Shown here: positions 7,943-16,980 of the stretch, piece by piece
Numbering within the stretch: position 1 is the first letter of the stretch
Layout of the letters: every line of letters begins with the position of its first letter
From: a virus
DNA: 64,000 nucleotides
Direction: 5' to 3' (one strand)
IMG/VR virus record: IMGVR_UViG_3300024344_002032
Location: 23,859-87,858 of that record
Made by a program: the position numbers and the translations under genes
Notes under the pieces: generated by a model
The model's database searches: none
What the model was told of the DNA's origin: nothing
The model's input: only the letters and a program-made list of their open reading frames with translations

Positions 7943-8786
7943 TATCAATCTCCCCAATAAGTTGGTAATACCTCATCATAGAAACAACCTGCTTATCAGA
8001 AACAACTTTACCTTTTTTCAAACCATCGATTTGATTCATAACCTCTGTTAACTTAATTTGTGTAACTTTGTCGTCTACTTTTTTAATTTTAGATTTCAAA
8101 GTATCTTTCACTTCTTCAACCTCACTATCGACATATTCTCTTAACTTATTTGTATTAGAAATATTATTAATATATTCTTTGATTAATGTTTTCTGTTTTT
8201 CAGTTAAGTTGGAATATTTTTTATTAAATTTTTCTACTAATGTAGCATATGCTAACATTCTCAAATCTTTTTCTTGTTTTTTGAGATAGTCATATGTTTT
8301 GTTGGTTTTAGAAGATTTAGAATCAGCAGTTATGCTTTCTACAATTGTATATTTTGTTGAAACATATTTATCTGGAGCTATAGATTGTTCACTATGTGTA
8401 AATAAATTATAAATTGATGCTAAAACTTTATAATTGTTAATTTTTGTATTAAAAAAATCTTTTTCACTATAACAATTTCTAATTTCTTTAATAAGATTGT
8501 ATTTTTCCCTTTTAATAGAAGAATTATTTAACTTCTTTCTACTACCCATAACAGCATCGATCAGTGCTTCAGCACGAGATTCGGTACTATACTTGGTTTC
8601 TGTAAGTATTTTATACAATTCATACTCTTTACCGAGTTGTGTACCGTTTTTAAAATACGTTTTTACTATATCTACAGCTTTGGAACTATCTGATTCCATT
8701 AAATCTACTGTGATTTGTCTTGTTAACAACTCAAAAAGAATACCAGTATTCTTAATTTTATTGTGTTTCATCTTCTTATTTAACAT
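7929..8786 (-). CDS. Helical protein next to portal, function unknown
   Basis: 285 residues, mostly helix, beginning MLNKKMKHNKIKNTGILFELL. The IKNTGILFELLTRQ start looks like a conserved motif but I cannot assign a function. The C-terminal third is a long coiled-coil (EEVKDTLKSKIKKVDDKV). TGGAG precedes the ATG and a TATTTATA element lies 30 nt upstream. It directly follows the portal gene, where T4 has small prohead core proteins. Confidence 0.55.
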   Translation of the reverse strand: MLNKKMKHNKIKNTGILFELLTRQITVDLMESDSSKAVDIVKTYFKNGTQLGKEYELYKILTETKYSTESRAEALIDAVMGSRKKLNNSSIKREKYNLIKEIRNCYSEKDFFNTKINNYKVLASIYNLFTHSEQSIAPDKYVSTKYTIVESITADSKSSKTNKTYDYLKKQEKDLRMLAYATLVEKFNKKYSNLTEKQKTLIKEYINNISNTNKLREYVDSEVEEVKDTLKSKIKKVDDKVTQIKLTEVMNQIDGLKKGKVVSDKQVVSMMRYYQLIGEIDNVAN

Positions 8787-8815
8787 TAAAATGCTCCAGC
8801 GTTAAGTATGTCATA

Positions 8816-8823
8816 TATAAATA
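8816..8823 (-). promoter_or_regulatory. TATTTATA promoter-like element (extended TATTTATATATGAC)
   Basis: Minus-strand TATTTATATATGAC in the 52-nt gap between the portal gene and the next gene, about 30 nt before the ATG at 8786. The 14-base extension is identical to that at 58673. Confidence 0.4.
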
Positions 8824-8838
8824 TAAAAATATAAAAAA

Positions 8839-10656
8839 TTACTTTATTTTTACGTCTTTAAGTTCTTCTTTATATTCACTTTCAATCTTTTCAGCCTCAT
8901 TTATTAATTGATAGTCTTTTTGAGAAAACTTCTTCATATTCTTCTTCAAACCATCAAAATGAGCGAGTGCTAAACTTGGATTGTATTGTTTTCTTTTATC
9001 ATGTGCACCTAAAGGATCTCTACCTCTAGCTCCACTATCTTTTCCGTATTTTCCACCCTCTTTTGGTCTTCCTGCACCATTCCAACCACCTGGAGGTGAA
9101 CCACCCTCATCATCTAACTCATGTCCAGTTCTACCTGCTTGTGCATCGGATGGTGTTCCTTGTGCTTCACCACTCTTTGCAGGATCGTTACCCTCAGATT
9201 CTATCTGAGAGCGTCTAAATTTCTGTTTATAATCAAATACTATCTGATTATCCATCTCTTTAATCTTATCTTCTGTAAAATTAAATACATTCTTATAAAT
9301 CCACTCTGTAGAAACTATACCATCTTGTAACATTGAAGATGCCAATTGTGTTTTACTATTCCACAATTCAACTTTTTCGGTTTCATAAATTGTAGATGGA
9401 TTTGTAAGATTCAATTCAAAATTAACTAAGTCTGCATCTTGATAACCTTGTGAGTATAGATGAACAATAGCTATCTTAGTTAACTCTGATACAGTAATTC
9501 TTTGAATTCTTTCAATCGTTCTTGCAAACCTTACATCTTCTGCTGCAAGTGTTGCTTTACTTCCAAGTGATTCTTCATATCCAAGAAATGCTTTTGGAAC
9601 ACGAAGTGCTGCTAACATTTTATTCTTTAGATACTCAATATCTTCCACAGCTTCATAATTCAAACCTGGAAGTGATTCAATTCTCGTTCCACTATCTCCA
9701 CCACGAACAGGTAAGAAGAAATCTTCAGTAATATTTTGCATATTATATTTTAGATTATATTCACCAGTTGCTTGGTCGATGATAGGTGTTTTCTTCATCT
9801 TATTCAAAATCTTTTGCATATAGTTATCAACTTCTGCAGGTGGAATGTTTCCAATATCAATTTGGAAAACTCTCTTTTCAGGTGCTCTCATAATTCTATG
9901 AATCATCATAGCATCTTCCATAAGAGATAATTGTTTCCAAACTTTTCTACCTTGTTCAATCATCGACTTACCATATGGTAAGAAGTTAGAATCTGAAAGT
10001 AATCTGAAGTGTGCTACTTCAAAATTCTCTAATTCCATTTGATGAGGTTTCTGAGTACTATATGCTGAATGTTGATCTCCACCTTGTTCTAATATAAACT
10101 TAACATAATGTGGATTATTTTCATCAAGACCCTCTACCCTAGCTACATCGTATGCTGAAAGTGGTGCTACATTTGTAATACCATATTTTTCGTTAATTTC
10201 TAATTGTAAAAAGAAATCACCATACTTACACATATTGCGAACCCAAGGCCACAAGTTAAATTCAATATTCAATACATCATAAAATAAATTTTGTAGTATT
10301 GATTTAATATTGTCGTTATCAGTTGTTACTTCTAAAACACTTCCGTATTCACTTTTCATTGTTGATTCATCAGCGTATATATCTAATGCTGAAGAAACGA
10401 TACCATCACTATCCATCGATTCATAGTCTTTAAATAAACCCAACCTTAATGCTTTCTTGTGAACTGCATCCGAAGTTACGGAAGCACCATAACCAGAATA
10501 CAATTTTTGAAATCTATCAATAAGATTGTTTTTTGCTATATGCTGAATTTTATCTGTATCAGCTATCTTTAGTTTCTTACCACCAACATTCCTAACAATT
10601 ACGTTTGTTGAGAATAGTCGTTGTAGTCTTCCAAATAATGATTTATCAGCCATCAT
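8839..10656 (-). CDS. Portal protein, T4 gp20-like
   Basis: Dodecameric portal through which DNA enters and leaves the head, and on which the prohead is nucleated. 605 residues. The signature region EDFFLPVRGGDSGTRIESLP and the following RVPKAFLGYEESLGSKA are characteristic of gp20-type portals; the N-terminus (residues 1-150) and clip/stem region also fit. The last 140 residues are a Gly/Pro-rich linker followed by a charged helix. Two adjacent ATG codons at 10656/10653 follow an AGAGGT ribosome site. It starts 9 nt after the terminase reading frame, as expected for a T4-like order. Confidence 0.93.
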   Translation of the reverse strand: MMADKSLFGRLQRLFSTNVIVRNVGGKKLKIADTDKIQHIAKNNLIDRFQKLYSGYGASVTSDAVHKKALRLGLFKDYESMDSDGIVSSALDIYADESTMKSEYGSVLEVTTDNDNIKSILQNLFYDVLNIEFNLWPWVRNMCKYGDFFLQLEINEKYGITNVAPLSAYDVARVEGLDENNPHYVKFILEQGGDQHSAYSTQKPHQMELENFEVAHFRLLSDSNFLPYGKSMIEQGRKVWKQLSLMEDAMMIHRIMRAPEKRVFQIDIGNIPPAEVDNYMQKILNKMKKTPIIDQATGEYNLKYNMQNITEDFFLPVRGGDSGTRIESLPGLNYEAVEDIEYLKNKMLAALRVPKAFLGYEESLGSKATLAAEDVRFARTIERIQRITVSELTKIAIVHLYSQGYQDADLVNFELNLTNPSTIYETEKVELWNSKTQLASSMLQDGIVSTEWIYKNVFNFTEDKIKEMDNQIVFDYKQKFRRSQIESEGNDPAKSGEAQGTPSDAQAGRTGHELDDEGGSPPGGWNGAGRPKEGGKYGKDSGARGRDPLGAHDKRKQYNPSLALAHFDGLKKNMKKFSQKDYQLINEAEKIESEYKEELKDVKIK

Positions 10657-10665
10657 TTACCTCTT

Positions 10666-11049
10666 TTAATTAAGTAGCCATTCTAATGATTCATTTTTTC
10701 TATTTTCACCTACGCCAGGTTTCCAATTCCAAGAATCGTTATCTTTTTCATCAGGAGAATAAATACCCTGATGTGCATTTACATTTGAGAGAGTTCTTTT
10801 TGATAATTCAATACCCTCTGCTCTCAATCTCAATGCAGTTTCTCTTATCCACAATCCCATAGCAAAAGACATTACCAAGTCATCATTATATCCTTGCATT
10901 GCTTCTGCTCTCTGTCCATTATAAATAAAAACAAACAATTCATCTATCAATCTATGTGATTGAACTTGAACAGCTTTTTCTCTAAAAAATTCTTCTAATT
11001 TTGCTATAACTAACGGTCTTGTCTTCATAGACATTGTAAAACCAGGCAC
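10666..11049 (-). CDS. Terminase large subunit, C-terminal fragment
   Basis: Second half of the broken terminase gene (127 residues). It carries the end of the RNase H-like nuclease domain, including GYNDDLVMSFAMGLWIRE, whose Asp pair supplies the third catalytic carboxylate of T4 gp17-type nucleases. Removing one copy of the 37-bp duplication at 11015-11088 joins it in frame to the upstream part, giving about 527 residues in total. By itself this fragment cannot package DNA. Its nominal start lies inside the duplicated sequence and is probably not a real initiation site. Confidence 0.8.
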   Translation of the reverse strand: MPGFTMSMKTRPLVIAKLEEFFREKAVQVQSHRLIDELFVFIYNGQRAEAMQGYNDDLVMSFAMGLWIRETALRLRAEGIELSKRTLSNVNAHQGIYSPDEKDNDSWNWKPGVGENRKNESLEWLLN

Positions 11050-12286
11050 CAGGTCTTGTCTTCATAGACATTGTAAAACCAGGCACCATCTGTCTTTCTT
11101 CTCTATAGTGCTTATTAGTTATTTGCCTTTCAGTATCAACATACTTTAAATCTTTTGATGTGTAGAATAAATTTTGATATTCTCTATCTATTATTTGTTG
11201 AATTGCTGCCCAACCAATATTATTATTCTCCACAACAAGTAGTGCTTCATTATACTCTTGAGCTATGTTAACTAACATATTACCATAGTCTCTTGTAGAA
11301 ACTCTACCTTTATATTCTGCTACTTGATTACAACTTTCTAAATCTATAACATGAAAAGCAGAATAATCTGTAGAATCTCCTCTACTAACGTCAGCACATA
11401 CTATATAATCTTTTGTGTAATTTGGCGGCTCCCAAATCCACAAGTTACTATCAATACCACGTTTTTCGATAGGTTCTTTACACGTGCTATTTTTCATTTC
11501 TTCTAAAATAATACCATCAATAACATTTTGTCCAGAAGTGATAAAATCACAATCACATTCTTGAGCTGCTAATGATGGACCTAACAATGAATCTTGTTCA
11601 TCTCTCCATTCTTGTTCTCTATCAGGATGTACAGTCCAATGTAGTCTTGTGAAATTAAAATCATTTAAACCATCTTCTGCATCAACCCAAGTTCTATGAA
11701 ACCAATTACCAACACCATTTGGTGTTGAAAGTGCAATACATTGTCCACCAGTTGATAACGTCTGAGATGCTGCTGCCCATATCGTATCAATCTTATCAAT
11801 AAATGCTGCCTCATCAAGTATCAATAATGATAGTGCCTCTGAACGACCACTATCTTCACCACTTGATACAGCTTTTATTTGAGAACCATTCTTGTATCTC
11901 AAACTTAATTTGTTATCTTCAACACAAGGTTGCTTTAACCAACTTGGTAAGTTTGCGTGCATCACACGAACCTTTGTTACCAAGTTTTTTGCTACTTCTT
12001 GTTTCGTAGCAATAACCAAGATATTTTTATCTTGGTGAAACGTCATCATCCATAAAGAATATCCAGCAGTTAATGTAGATATACCTAGCTGCCTAGCTTT
12101 CAAAATAATTTGAAATCTATGCTGCATAAATTCTTCTACAGTTTTCTCCTGAAAATCATAAAGTGAAAAAGGTATTTTACCCTTAATAGGATGTTGTATA
12201 AATGAATATTTCTTTAAGAAATATACTGGATCATTTGCACATCTTACATATTCTTTCTTTATAATCTCTTTATAGTTTTTATCCAT
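10982..12286 (-). CDS. Terminase large subunit, N-terminal part (frameshifted)
   Basis: DNA-packaging motor ATPase, gp17 type. Residues 64-71 ARQLGIST form the Walker A region, residues 154-160 LLILDEA Walker B, and LALSTPNG-like ALSTPNGVGNWF the coupling motif. The nuclease domain starts at YIVCADVSRGDST (Asp299) and continues to LVVENNNIGWAAIQQI. The true frame is lost at about residue 408, where a 37-bp tandem duplication shifts it; the last residues (from GAWFYNVYEDKT) are out-of-frame reading of the second copy. ATG at 12286 overlaps the upstream stop as TAATG. As it stands the product lacks its last nuclease residue. Confidence 0.9.
   Translation of the reverse strand: MDKNYKEIIKKEYVRCANDPVYFLKKYSFIQHPIKGKIPFSLYDFQEKTVEEFMQHRFQIILKARQLGISTLTAGYSLWMMTFHQDKNILVIATKQEVAKNLVTKVRVMHANLPSWLKQPCVEDNKLSLRYKNGSQIKAVSSGEDSGRSEALSLLILDEAAFIDKIDTIWAAASQTLSTGGQCIALSTPNGVGNWFHRTWVDAEDGLNDFNFTRLHWTVHPDREQEWRDEQDSLLGPSLAAQECDCDFITSGQNVIDGIILEEMKNSTCKEPIEKRGIDSNLWIWEPPNYTKDYIVCADVSRGDSTDYSAFHVIDLESCNQVAEYKGRVSTRDYGNMLVNIAQEYNEALLVVENNNIGWAAIQQIIDREYQNLFYTSKDLKYVDTERQITNKHYREERQMVPGFTMSMKTRPGAWFYNVYEDKTVSYSKIRRIF
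11015..11088 (-). repeat. Perfect 37-bp tandem duplication disrupting the terminase gene
   Basis: Bases 11015-11051 and 11052-11088 are identical, head to tail. 37 is not a multiple of three, so the second copy shifts the terminase frame. Deleting either copy restores MVPGFTMSMKTRPLVIAKLE and a full-length terminase. Either a recent slippage mutation or an assembly artefact. Confidence 0.95.
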
Positions 12287-12606
12287 TAGTGTATCTTTGG
12301 ATTACGTATTAATACATACACTGCTTTTGCGTTACAAGCTACTTCTTTTAATGAAAAATCATATTGTGTTCCAACTGTTAAATGTGCAAGATTTACTCTT
12401 CCACCGCCCGATAAATCAGCGTGTCCAGTTGTTGATGATTCTCCTACAATAAGTGCACCTGCGCCATAATTAGAAGCTGTAAAGCTACCCGTAGCATTAT
12501 TAACTGTTTGGATACCCTTATATTTTCCAGGATGTCCAAATTTTTGAAAATGATCGTAATCACTTGGATGAACATTCTGAGATGAGCTAGGTTGTAAGTT
12601 AGCCAT
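12286..12606 (-). CDS. Small Gly/Ser-rich protein, possibly structural
   Basis: 106 residues, rich in Gly, Ser, Thr and Asn, with beta-like segments (GAGALIVGESSTTGHADL, YVLIRNPKIH). It starts MANLQPSSSQNVHPSD. The composition is like that of small virion decoration or adaptor proteins. It is coupled to the terminase by TAATG. No specific family recognised; structural role is inference. Confidence 0.5.
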   Translation of the reverse strand: MANLQPSSSQNVHPSDYDHFQKFGHPGKYKGIQTVNNATGSFTASNYGAGALIVGESSTTGHADLSGGGRVNLAHLTVGTQYDFSLKEVACNAKAVYVLIRNPKIH

Positions 12607-12615
12607 ATTATTCTC

Positions 12616-12915
12616 CTATCGACTACCAGCTCTTTTTATGCCAGTAGATTTTAATATTTCGTTAAATGTATATGAAGTTTTAACTCCCCCAAATTCTAAA
12701 GAATCTAAATCGTCAATTTTTAAAAATTTCTGAATTACAAATTCAAAAATAATCATTGCTTCTTCAAACCTTTCACTATCCTCTTCTAAACCCTCTACAT
12801 CAGATAAATAAATCTCTGCTAACTGTTTCATATCACTCAAAACAGTATGTATTTCGTTACAAGTCTGTCCAGGAACGAGGTAGTAATTATTCTTTTTAAA
12901 GTAAAGGTTCTTCAT
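12616..12915 (-). CDS. Small protein of unknown function upstream of terminase
   Basis: 99 residues starting MKNLYFKKNNYYLVPG, with an acidic helical middle (YLSDVEGLEEDSERFEEA). No Shine-Dalgarno sequence is visible before the ATG at 12915, and a TATTTATA element begins only 4 nt upstream, so the transcript may be nearly leaderless or the true start may lie further in. Position suggests a packaging or head-completion role; nothing in the sequence proves it. Confidence 0.45.
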   Translation of the reverse strand: MKNLYFKKNNYYLVPGQTCNEIHTVLSDMKQLAEIYLSDVEGLEEDSERFEEAMIIFEFVIQKFLKIDDLDSLEFGGVKTSYTFNEILKSTGIKRAGSR

Positions 12916-12918
12916 ATA

Positions 12919-12926
12919 TATAAATA
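12919..12926 (-). promoter_or_regulatory. TATTTATA promoter-like element
   Basis: Minus-strand TATTTATATATATGA overlaps the presumed ATG at 12915. If it is a -10 element, transcription would start at or inside the annotated coding region. Confidence 0.3.
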
Positions 12927-12927
12927 G

Positions 12928-13452
12928 TTATTCTATTTCTTTTAGTGTTTTTCTGATAAATTCTTCTGCTTTATCAGCCATTTCTTTCATTTGTTCTTGA
13001 TTTTGTGTCCATTTTTCCTTTTCCATTTCTAAATCTTGAACTCCAACTTGTTCTTGAAACTCTATTTTAGCATTTTTCCACTCATCTAAAGATACCAACA
13101 AATCTTCAAGATATGCTTTCTGATTTCTTTTTACTTTACCGTTTTCCCACTCTTCATACTTACCCTCTATACGAAGTTTGTTTTCAAAATTAATCTGACA
13201 ATCAAAACAATGATTGTATAGTAACCACATCTTATTATCTAAACGTTTCTTCATTGTCTTCTTACAAGATGGACAAAACCAGGGCATCCTAGCATCTTTC
13301 ATAATATCAGATAGTCTATCTACCTTATCACCGTGCTTTGCTACCTCTTTCTTACCCTCATAACCAACCATCACTCTTTTTTCTGGAGTTTTTCCACTAA
13401 TTAAATCACCGAGAACCTTATTTTCTCTTTCTGAACTTTTACTATAACCCAT
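12928..13452 (-). CDS. Zinc-ribbon protein upstream of terminase
   Basis: 174 residues. A four-cysteine zinc ribbon, WFCPSCKKT then YNHCFDCQI, lies at about residues 58-85 and is followed by a long charged helix. Such proteins can act as small terminase-like or DNA-binding factors, and this one lies three genes before the terminase in the same operon, but the family does not fix a role. The ATG is 4 nt downstream of the large fusion gene's stop. Confidence 0.6.
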   Translation of the reverse strand: MGYSKSSERENKVLGDLISGKTPEKRVMVGYEGKKEVAKHGDKVDRLSDIMKDARMPWFCPSCKKTMKKRLDNKMWLLYNHCFDCQINFENKLRIEGKYEEWENGKVKRNQKAYLEDLLVSLDEWKNAKIEFQEQVGVQDLEMEKEKWTQNQEQMKEMADKAEEFIRKTLKEIE

Positions 13453-13456
13453 ATAT

Positions 13457-16400
13457 TTACCTACTAAATTTTAATGCACCTACTATTTGATTTACTGGTG
13501 CAAATGCACCTGTAAATTTATACATTTTACCTTTATATTTAAAAACTAATCCCTCTGATGGAACTATGGATGCAGTTCCACCTATAGAATTTATTTTTTC
13601 TAAATTTTTCTTTAACAAACTTATTTTTTTAATATCCTTTGATGTTTTTAAACCAGATATTGCAGATTTCAAATCTTTTTTAATCTTTTGAACTGCTTTT
13701 TTTGGATTAACTGCCAAAAATCCCTCTAAATTCTTTAATATTTCTGCACCTAACTCTAAGAATAATAACTCAAGTGGTTTTATATTATTATAAGCTAACT
13801 TTTTATGATCAAACTTATCAACACCTTTAGTCCAACTCAAAAATTTATCATGTTTAATACTTTTTTTATCTAATCTGAACGACTTATCTAAATAAGCCCA
13901 CCTTTTTACTAATGATTCTAAAACAATTCTTGGAATCTTGTACTTATGTTGTTTTGCAGCATTAAAGATATATTCTCTCCAATACATCTCATTATGCATA
14001 CCCAAAGTATCATTATCCTTCAGTCTATAAATAGTCTGTAACTTTCTCAACTTCGATAAAAAATATTTTTTCTTTTTACTGAAGTCTTGGACTTTAGGTA
14101 AGTTTAAAACTACTGGTTTAGATACCTTAAATCTCTTTTGGATATTAGCGTTTGCTTGTCTAATCATTCCCTCTAACATTCTTGCACTATCTGTTACTTG
14201 ACTTTTTACAGTTCCATCTTCGTGAATCTCTACACTACCATGAAAGAATAATTCAGATACATCATAATCAATAACGTTTGCTGTAGCAGGATACATAATC
14301 TCTAAGTTCATCCATTTACTACCATTACCAAATACCTTTTCTTTTTGTTTATCTGATAATTTACCTATTGCATTCTCTAAATCTTTCATAGAACCAACAA
14401 ATGCTTTTTCTATATCACCTCTACCACTAAATACACTTTTCATACCAGCTACATTCAATGAGGTTTTACCAAACATCTTTAGATGTCCTTTATTGCGAGC
14501 CCCTCTTAGTTCTCCATCTATATAACTTACCATTAGGTTTTGTCCGTCAAGTTTCTCTGTAACATTATCTTCACGACTTAGTTTTCCCTCTAAACTCATA
14601 TTGATGATGTTTTTAAAATCACCAAAAGTTAGATTGTTGTCATCGAAAGGATGACTCATGTGACCTGCTGCTCCTCCCATTAATAATAACTCCTTTTTTT
14701 GTGGATTTAAATCTAATTCTTGTGTCCACCAATCTGGTGTAAACAATTTTGTTTCTGATAAACTTTTTCGATATTTCTGTGCTGCTTTAGAACCCTTATT
14801 CTTTGCTACCCATCTAACTGCACTTTGACGACTAATTGTTTTCTTTCTTCCTCTTGGGTTTGGATTCTTTACGGTGTCTGGAGCAGATATTTTCTTTTTT
14901 GCATCAGCTTTCTTTTTCTTGTGTGCTTTATAAGCTCTATAAGCACCAAACGAAACACCAGCTGCCATAGTTGCAGCACTACCTAAAACTTTTGTATAAG
15001 GTGCAGTCAAACCTGTAGTAGCACCTACAGCAGTTAACACTAAGAACTTAGTTCCCATCTCACCACTAAATAAATCTGCCATTGAATACTCACCAGCGGC
15101 TGCTGCAGTAGCTGCTGCAGATAAATCTAAATCATACTCTGGATCTCCGATGAATGTCATCTTAGTCCAAGCATAAGTTACACCAGCAGCTGCGGCTACA
15201 CCCATTACTCTTTTTAATTTTGGATGTTTTTGTAAATAATCATCTAATTTTTTTAATCCTTTTTCTTTCTTCTGTCCAAACTTTGTTTTTGCTAATTTCT
15301 TTGCTACTTTATCAGGAACATAATTAAGAACTTTCTGATATGCTTGGAAACCTTTTTTTGCACCATCTAATACTTTATCTACACTAAAATCATTTAACTT
15401 TGCAATAGAAAAAGTATTCTTATTCATCATTGTTTTTCTAACTTTAGATAATGGTTGTTTTCCTTTTTTAGACCAATCTTTTAGAAAGTTATTAAACTTA
15501 ACTCCCTCTTCTAATAACATACCATCTACTTCAAGAAGAAACTTTACCTCATCATCTAAATTAAAGACTTCTTTCAAATCACCATACAATTCTGTATTCT
15601 TTTCAGCATTATGTTTACCAGGTAAAACTGGTTGTGCTACATCAACTCCTGTCGTTTCACTAAAGTCATCTTTTAACCCAAACCACTTGACAATCTCAAA
15701 ACCTACATTGTTTAACACCCTATTCTCTACATTCTTTTTATACTTTGCGATAGCTACATTTTTGGGTGTATGTAAGTTTCCGTATGATATAGCAGGTACA
15801 GTATTTAATCTTATTGAAAAATCTAATAATGGATCCATAGCTTCTTTACTAATCATATAATTTATAACTTGCCAACCAAGTCCATCAAAATTTTTCTCTA
15901 ACCACTCTTTAGAACTTTTTTTATAATCAGTAAAACTTATATGAAATGTTGGTGGTCCATCATCTACAGGAGAACCAGACATCACACTACTTTCTTTTAT
16001 AATCTCTTTTATTTTATCTAAATTATTATCAATGAATTCGTACAACTTTTTAAACTTGTTATGCATCATAGTAAAGATACCTTTATCAAAGTATCCAAAT
16101 GCTTGTCTGAATAGTTTTTCTCTATTCTTTTTATATTGTGGTGAACCAAGTAAATCTCTCATTACCGTTCCACTTACTTCTTTACCACCAACTTTGATTG
16201 ATACGTGAGGTGCTGTAAGAACATATCCATTATCCTCATATCCTCTCATCTTGTTTTTGTTCTTTTTATAATCTTGAAAGTATTTACCACCTGATAATCT
16301 ACCAGCATCTTTAGCACCAAATATGTAAATAACTGCTGTAGTATCTTTATCATATTTCTTTAATACATTCTTTGCTACGTAAGGTGATTTTTCTTGTATG

Positions 16401-16777
16401 ATACGATTCTTAGGAATACCCATCTTAACCATATGACGAACCTTTTCACTAAAGTTCATTGGATGTCTTGGTGGTTGTTTTATATTAGATGTAGTGATAT
16501 ATGCATCATCTACTTGTTTAGATAACCATTGGTAGGTTTTCAAATGGTGGGGCCCAAACGGTTGAAACCGTCCACCATAAATGCCTACAACCTTTTTTAT
16601 TTTAGGCAAGTTTTCCTCAATTTCACTAACTGAATATACGGATCTTTGACCAGTCTTGTCAAGCCTTTTTTTCGCTTTTTTTATCTTTTTTTGACTTTGT
16701 GATGGTAACATCCCTGCGGGCGCACCAAACTCTTCCTCTATAAAAGGTTTCACAAGCCATTCAGTTAATTTATTCAT
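13457..16777 (-). CDS. Nucleotidylyltransferase - hydrophobic linker - ligase-like fusion protein
   Basis: 1106 residues with three parts. Residues about 62-215 form a HxGH-superfamily nucleotidylyltransferase: GIYGGRFQPFGPHHLK (65-80), YIFGAKDAGR and SGTVMRDLLGS, as in NMN or cytidylyl transferases. Residues about 515-620 hold two Ala/Gly-rich hydrophobic stretches. Residues about 705-1106 look like a covalent nucleotidyltransferase (DNA/RNA ligase superfamily): motif I EKLDGQN (Lys near 742), RNKG, a WMNLEIMYP segment and EGLVFKYKGKMYKF near the end as motifs IV/V. The N-terminus (KLTEWLVKPFIEEEFG) resembles the local capsid-targeting tags. Start overlaps the upstream stop as TAATG. NAD or nucleic-acid end metabolism is plausible; the substrate is unknown. 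Confidence 0.72.
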   Translation of the reverse strand: MNKLTEWLVKPFIEEEFGAPAGMLPSQSQKKIKKAKKRLDKTGQRSVYSVSEIEENLPKIKKVVGIYGGRFQPFGPHHLKTYQWLSKQVDDAYITTSNIKQPPRHPMNFSEKVRHMVKMGIPKNRIIQEKSPYVAKNVLKKYDKDTTAVIYIFGAKDAGRLSGGKYFQDYKKNKNKMRGYEDNGYVLTAPHVSIKVGGKEVSGTVMRDLLGSPQYKKNREKLFRQAFGYFDKGIFTMMHNKFKKLYEFIDNNLDKIKEIIKESSVMSGSPVDDGPPTFHISFTDYKKSSKEWLEKNFDGLGWQVINYMISKEAMDPLLDFSIRLNTVPAISYGNLHTPKNVAIAKYKKNVENRVLNNVGFEIVKWFGLKDDFSETTGVDVAQPVLPGKHNAEKNTELYGDLKEVFNLDDEVKFLLEVDGMLLEEGVKFNNFLKDWSKKGKQPLSKVRKTMMNKNTFSIAKLNDFSVDKVLDGAKKGFQAYQKVLNYVPDKVAKKLAKTKFGQKKEKGLKKLDDYLQKHPKLKRVMGVAAAAGVTYAWTKMTFIGDPEYDLDLSAAATAAAAGEYSMADLFSGEMGTKFLVLTAVGATTGLTAPYTKVLGSAATMAAGVSFGAYRAYKAHKKKKADAKKKISAPDTVKNPNPRGRKKTISRQSAVRWVAKNKGSKAAQKYRKSLSETKLFTPDWWTQELDLNPQKKELLLMGGAAGHMSHPFDDNNLTFGDFKNIINMSLEGKLSREDNVTEKLDGQNLMVSYIDGELRGARNKGHLKMFGKTSLNVAGMKSVFSGRGDIEKAFVGSMKDLENAIGKLSDKQKEKVFGNGSKWMNLEIMYPATANVIDYDVSELFFHGSVEIHEDGTVKSQVTDSARMLEGMIRQANANIQKRFKVSKPVVLNLPKVQDFSKKKKYFLSKLRKLQTIYRLKDNDTLGMHNEMYWREYIFNAAKQHKYKIPRIVLESLVKRWAYLDKSFRLDKKSIKHDKFLSWTKGVDKFDHKKLAYNNIKPLELLFLELGAEILKNLEGFLAVNPKKAVQKIKKDLKSAISGLKTSKDIKKISLLKKNLEKINSIGGTASIVPSEGLVFKYKGKMYKFTGAFAPVNQIVGALKFSR

Positions 16778-16980
16778 TACTTTATTACCAATGAAGCTAA
16801 TACTACTTTACCTTTTTTCTTTTTACCACTTACAACGTCTTGTAAATCATTACCCTTAAATTGTAGTTTTGCAGTAAGCTTTCTACCTTTAACAGTAATA
16901 TAATTCTTACCAATCATTTCAAAAGGTATATTAGTCTCTTGTTCAATAGCTTCGTTTATGATGTCTTTTAGTTTAATCAT
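16777..16980 (-). CDS. Tiny tagged protein, putative internal head protein
   Basis: 67 residues starting MIKLKDIINEAIEQE, the shared tag with an IINE site, followed by a small basic beta-rich body (KNYITVKGRKLTAKLQF). It is coupled to its neighbours by overlaps on both sides, between the endolysin and the 1106-residue fusion. If the tag is cut, a 57-residue peptide would be left in the head. Function unknown. Confidence 0.55.
   Translation of the reverse strand: MIKLKDIINEAIEQETNIPFEMIGKNYITVKGRKLTAKLQFKGNDLQDVVSGKKKKGKVVLASLVIK

Noticed and set aside
11015-11088. Group I intron or homing endonuclease in the terminase gene
   Set aside because: The interruption is a 37-bp perfect duplication without intron structure or an endonuclease gene.
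13457-16777. Membrane transporter from the hydrophobic stretches
   Set aside because: Only two to three Ala/Gly-rich segments occur, flanked by enzyme domains; not enough for a transporter.
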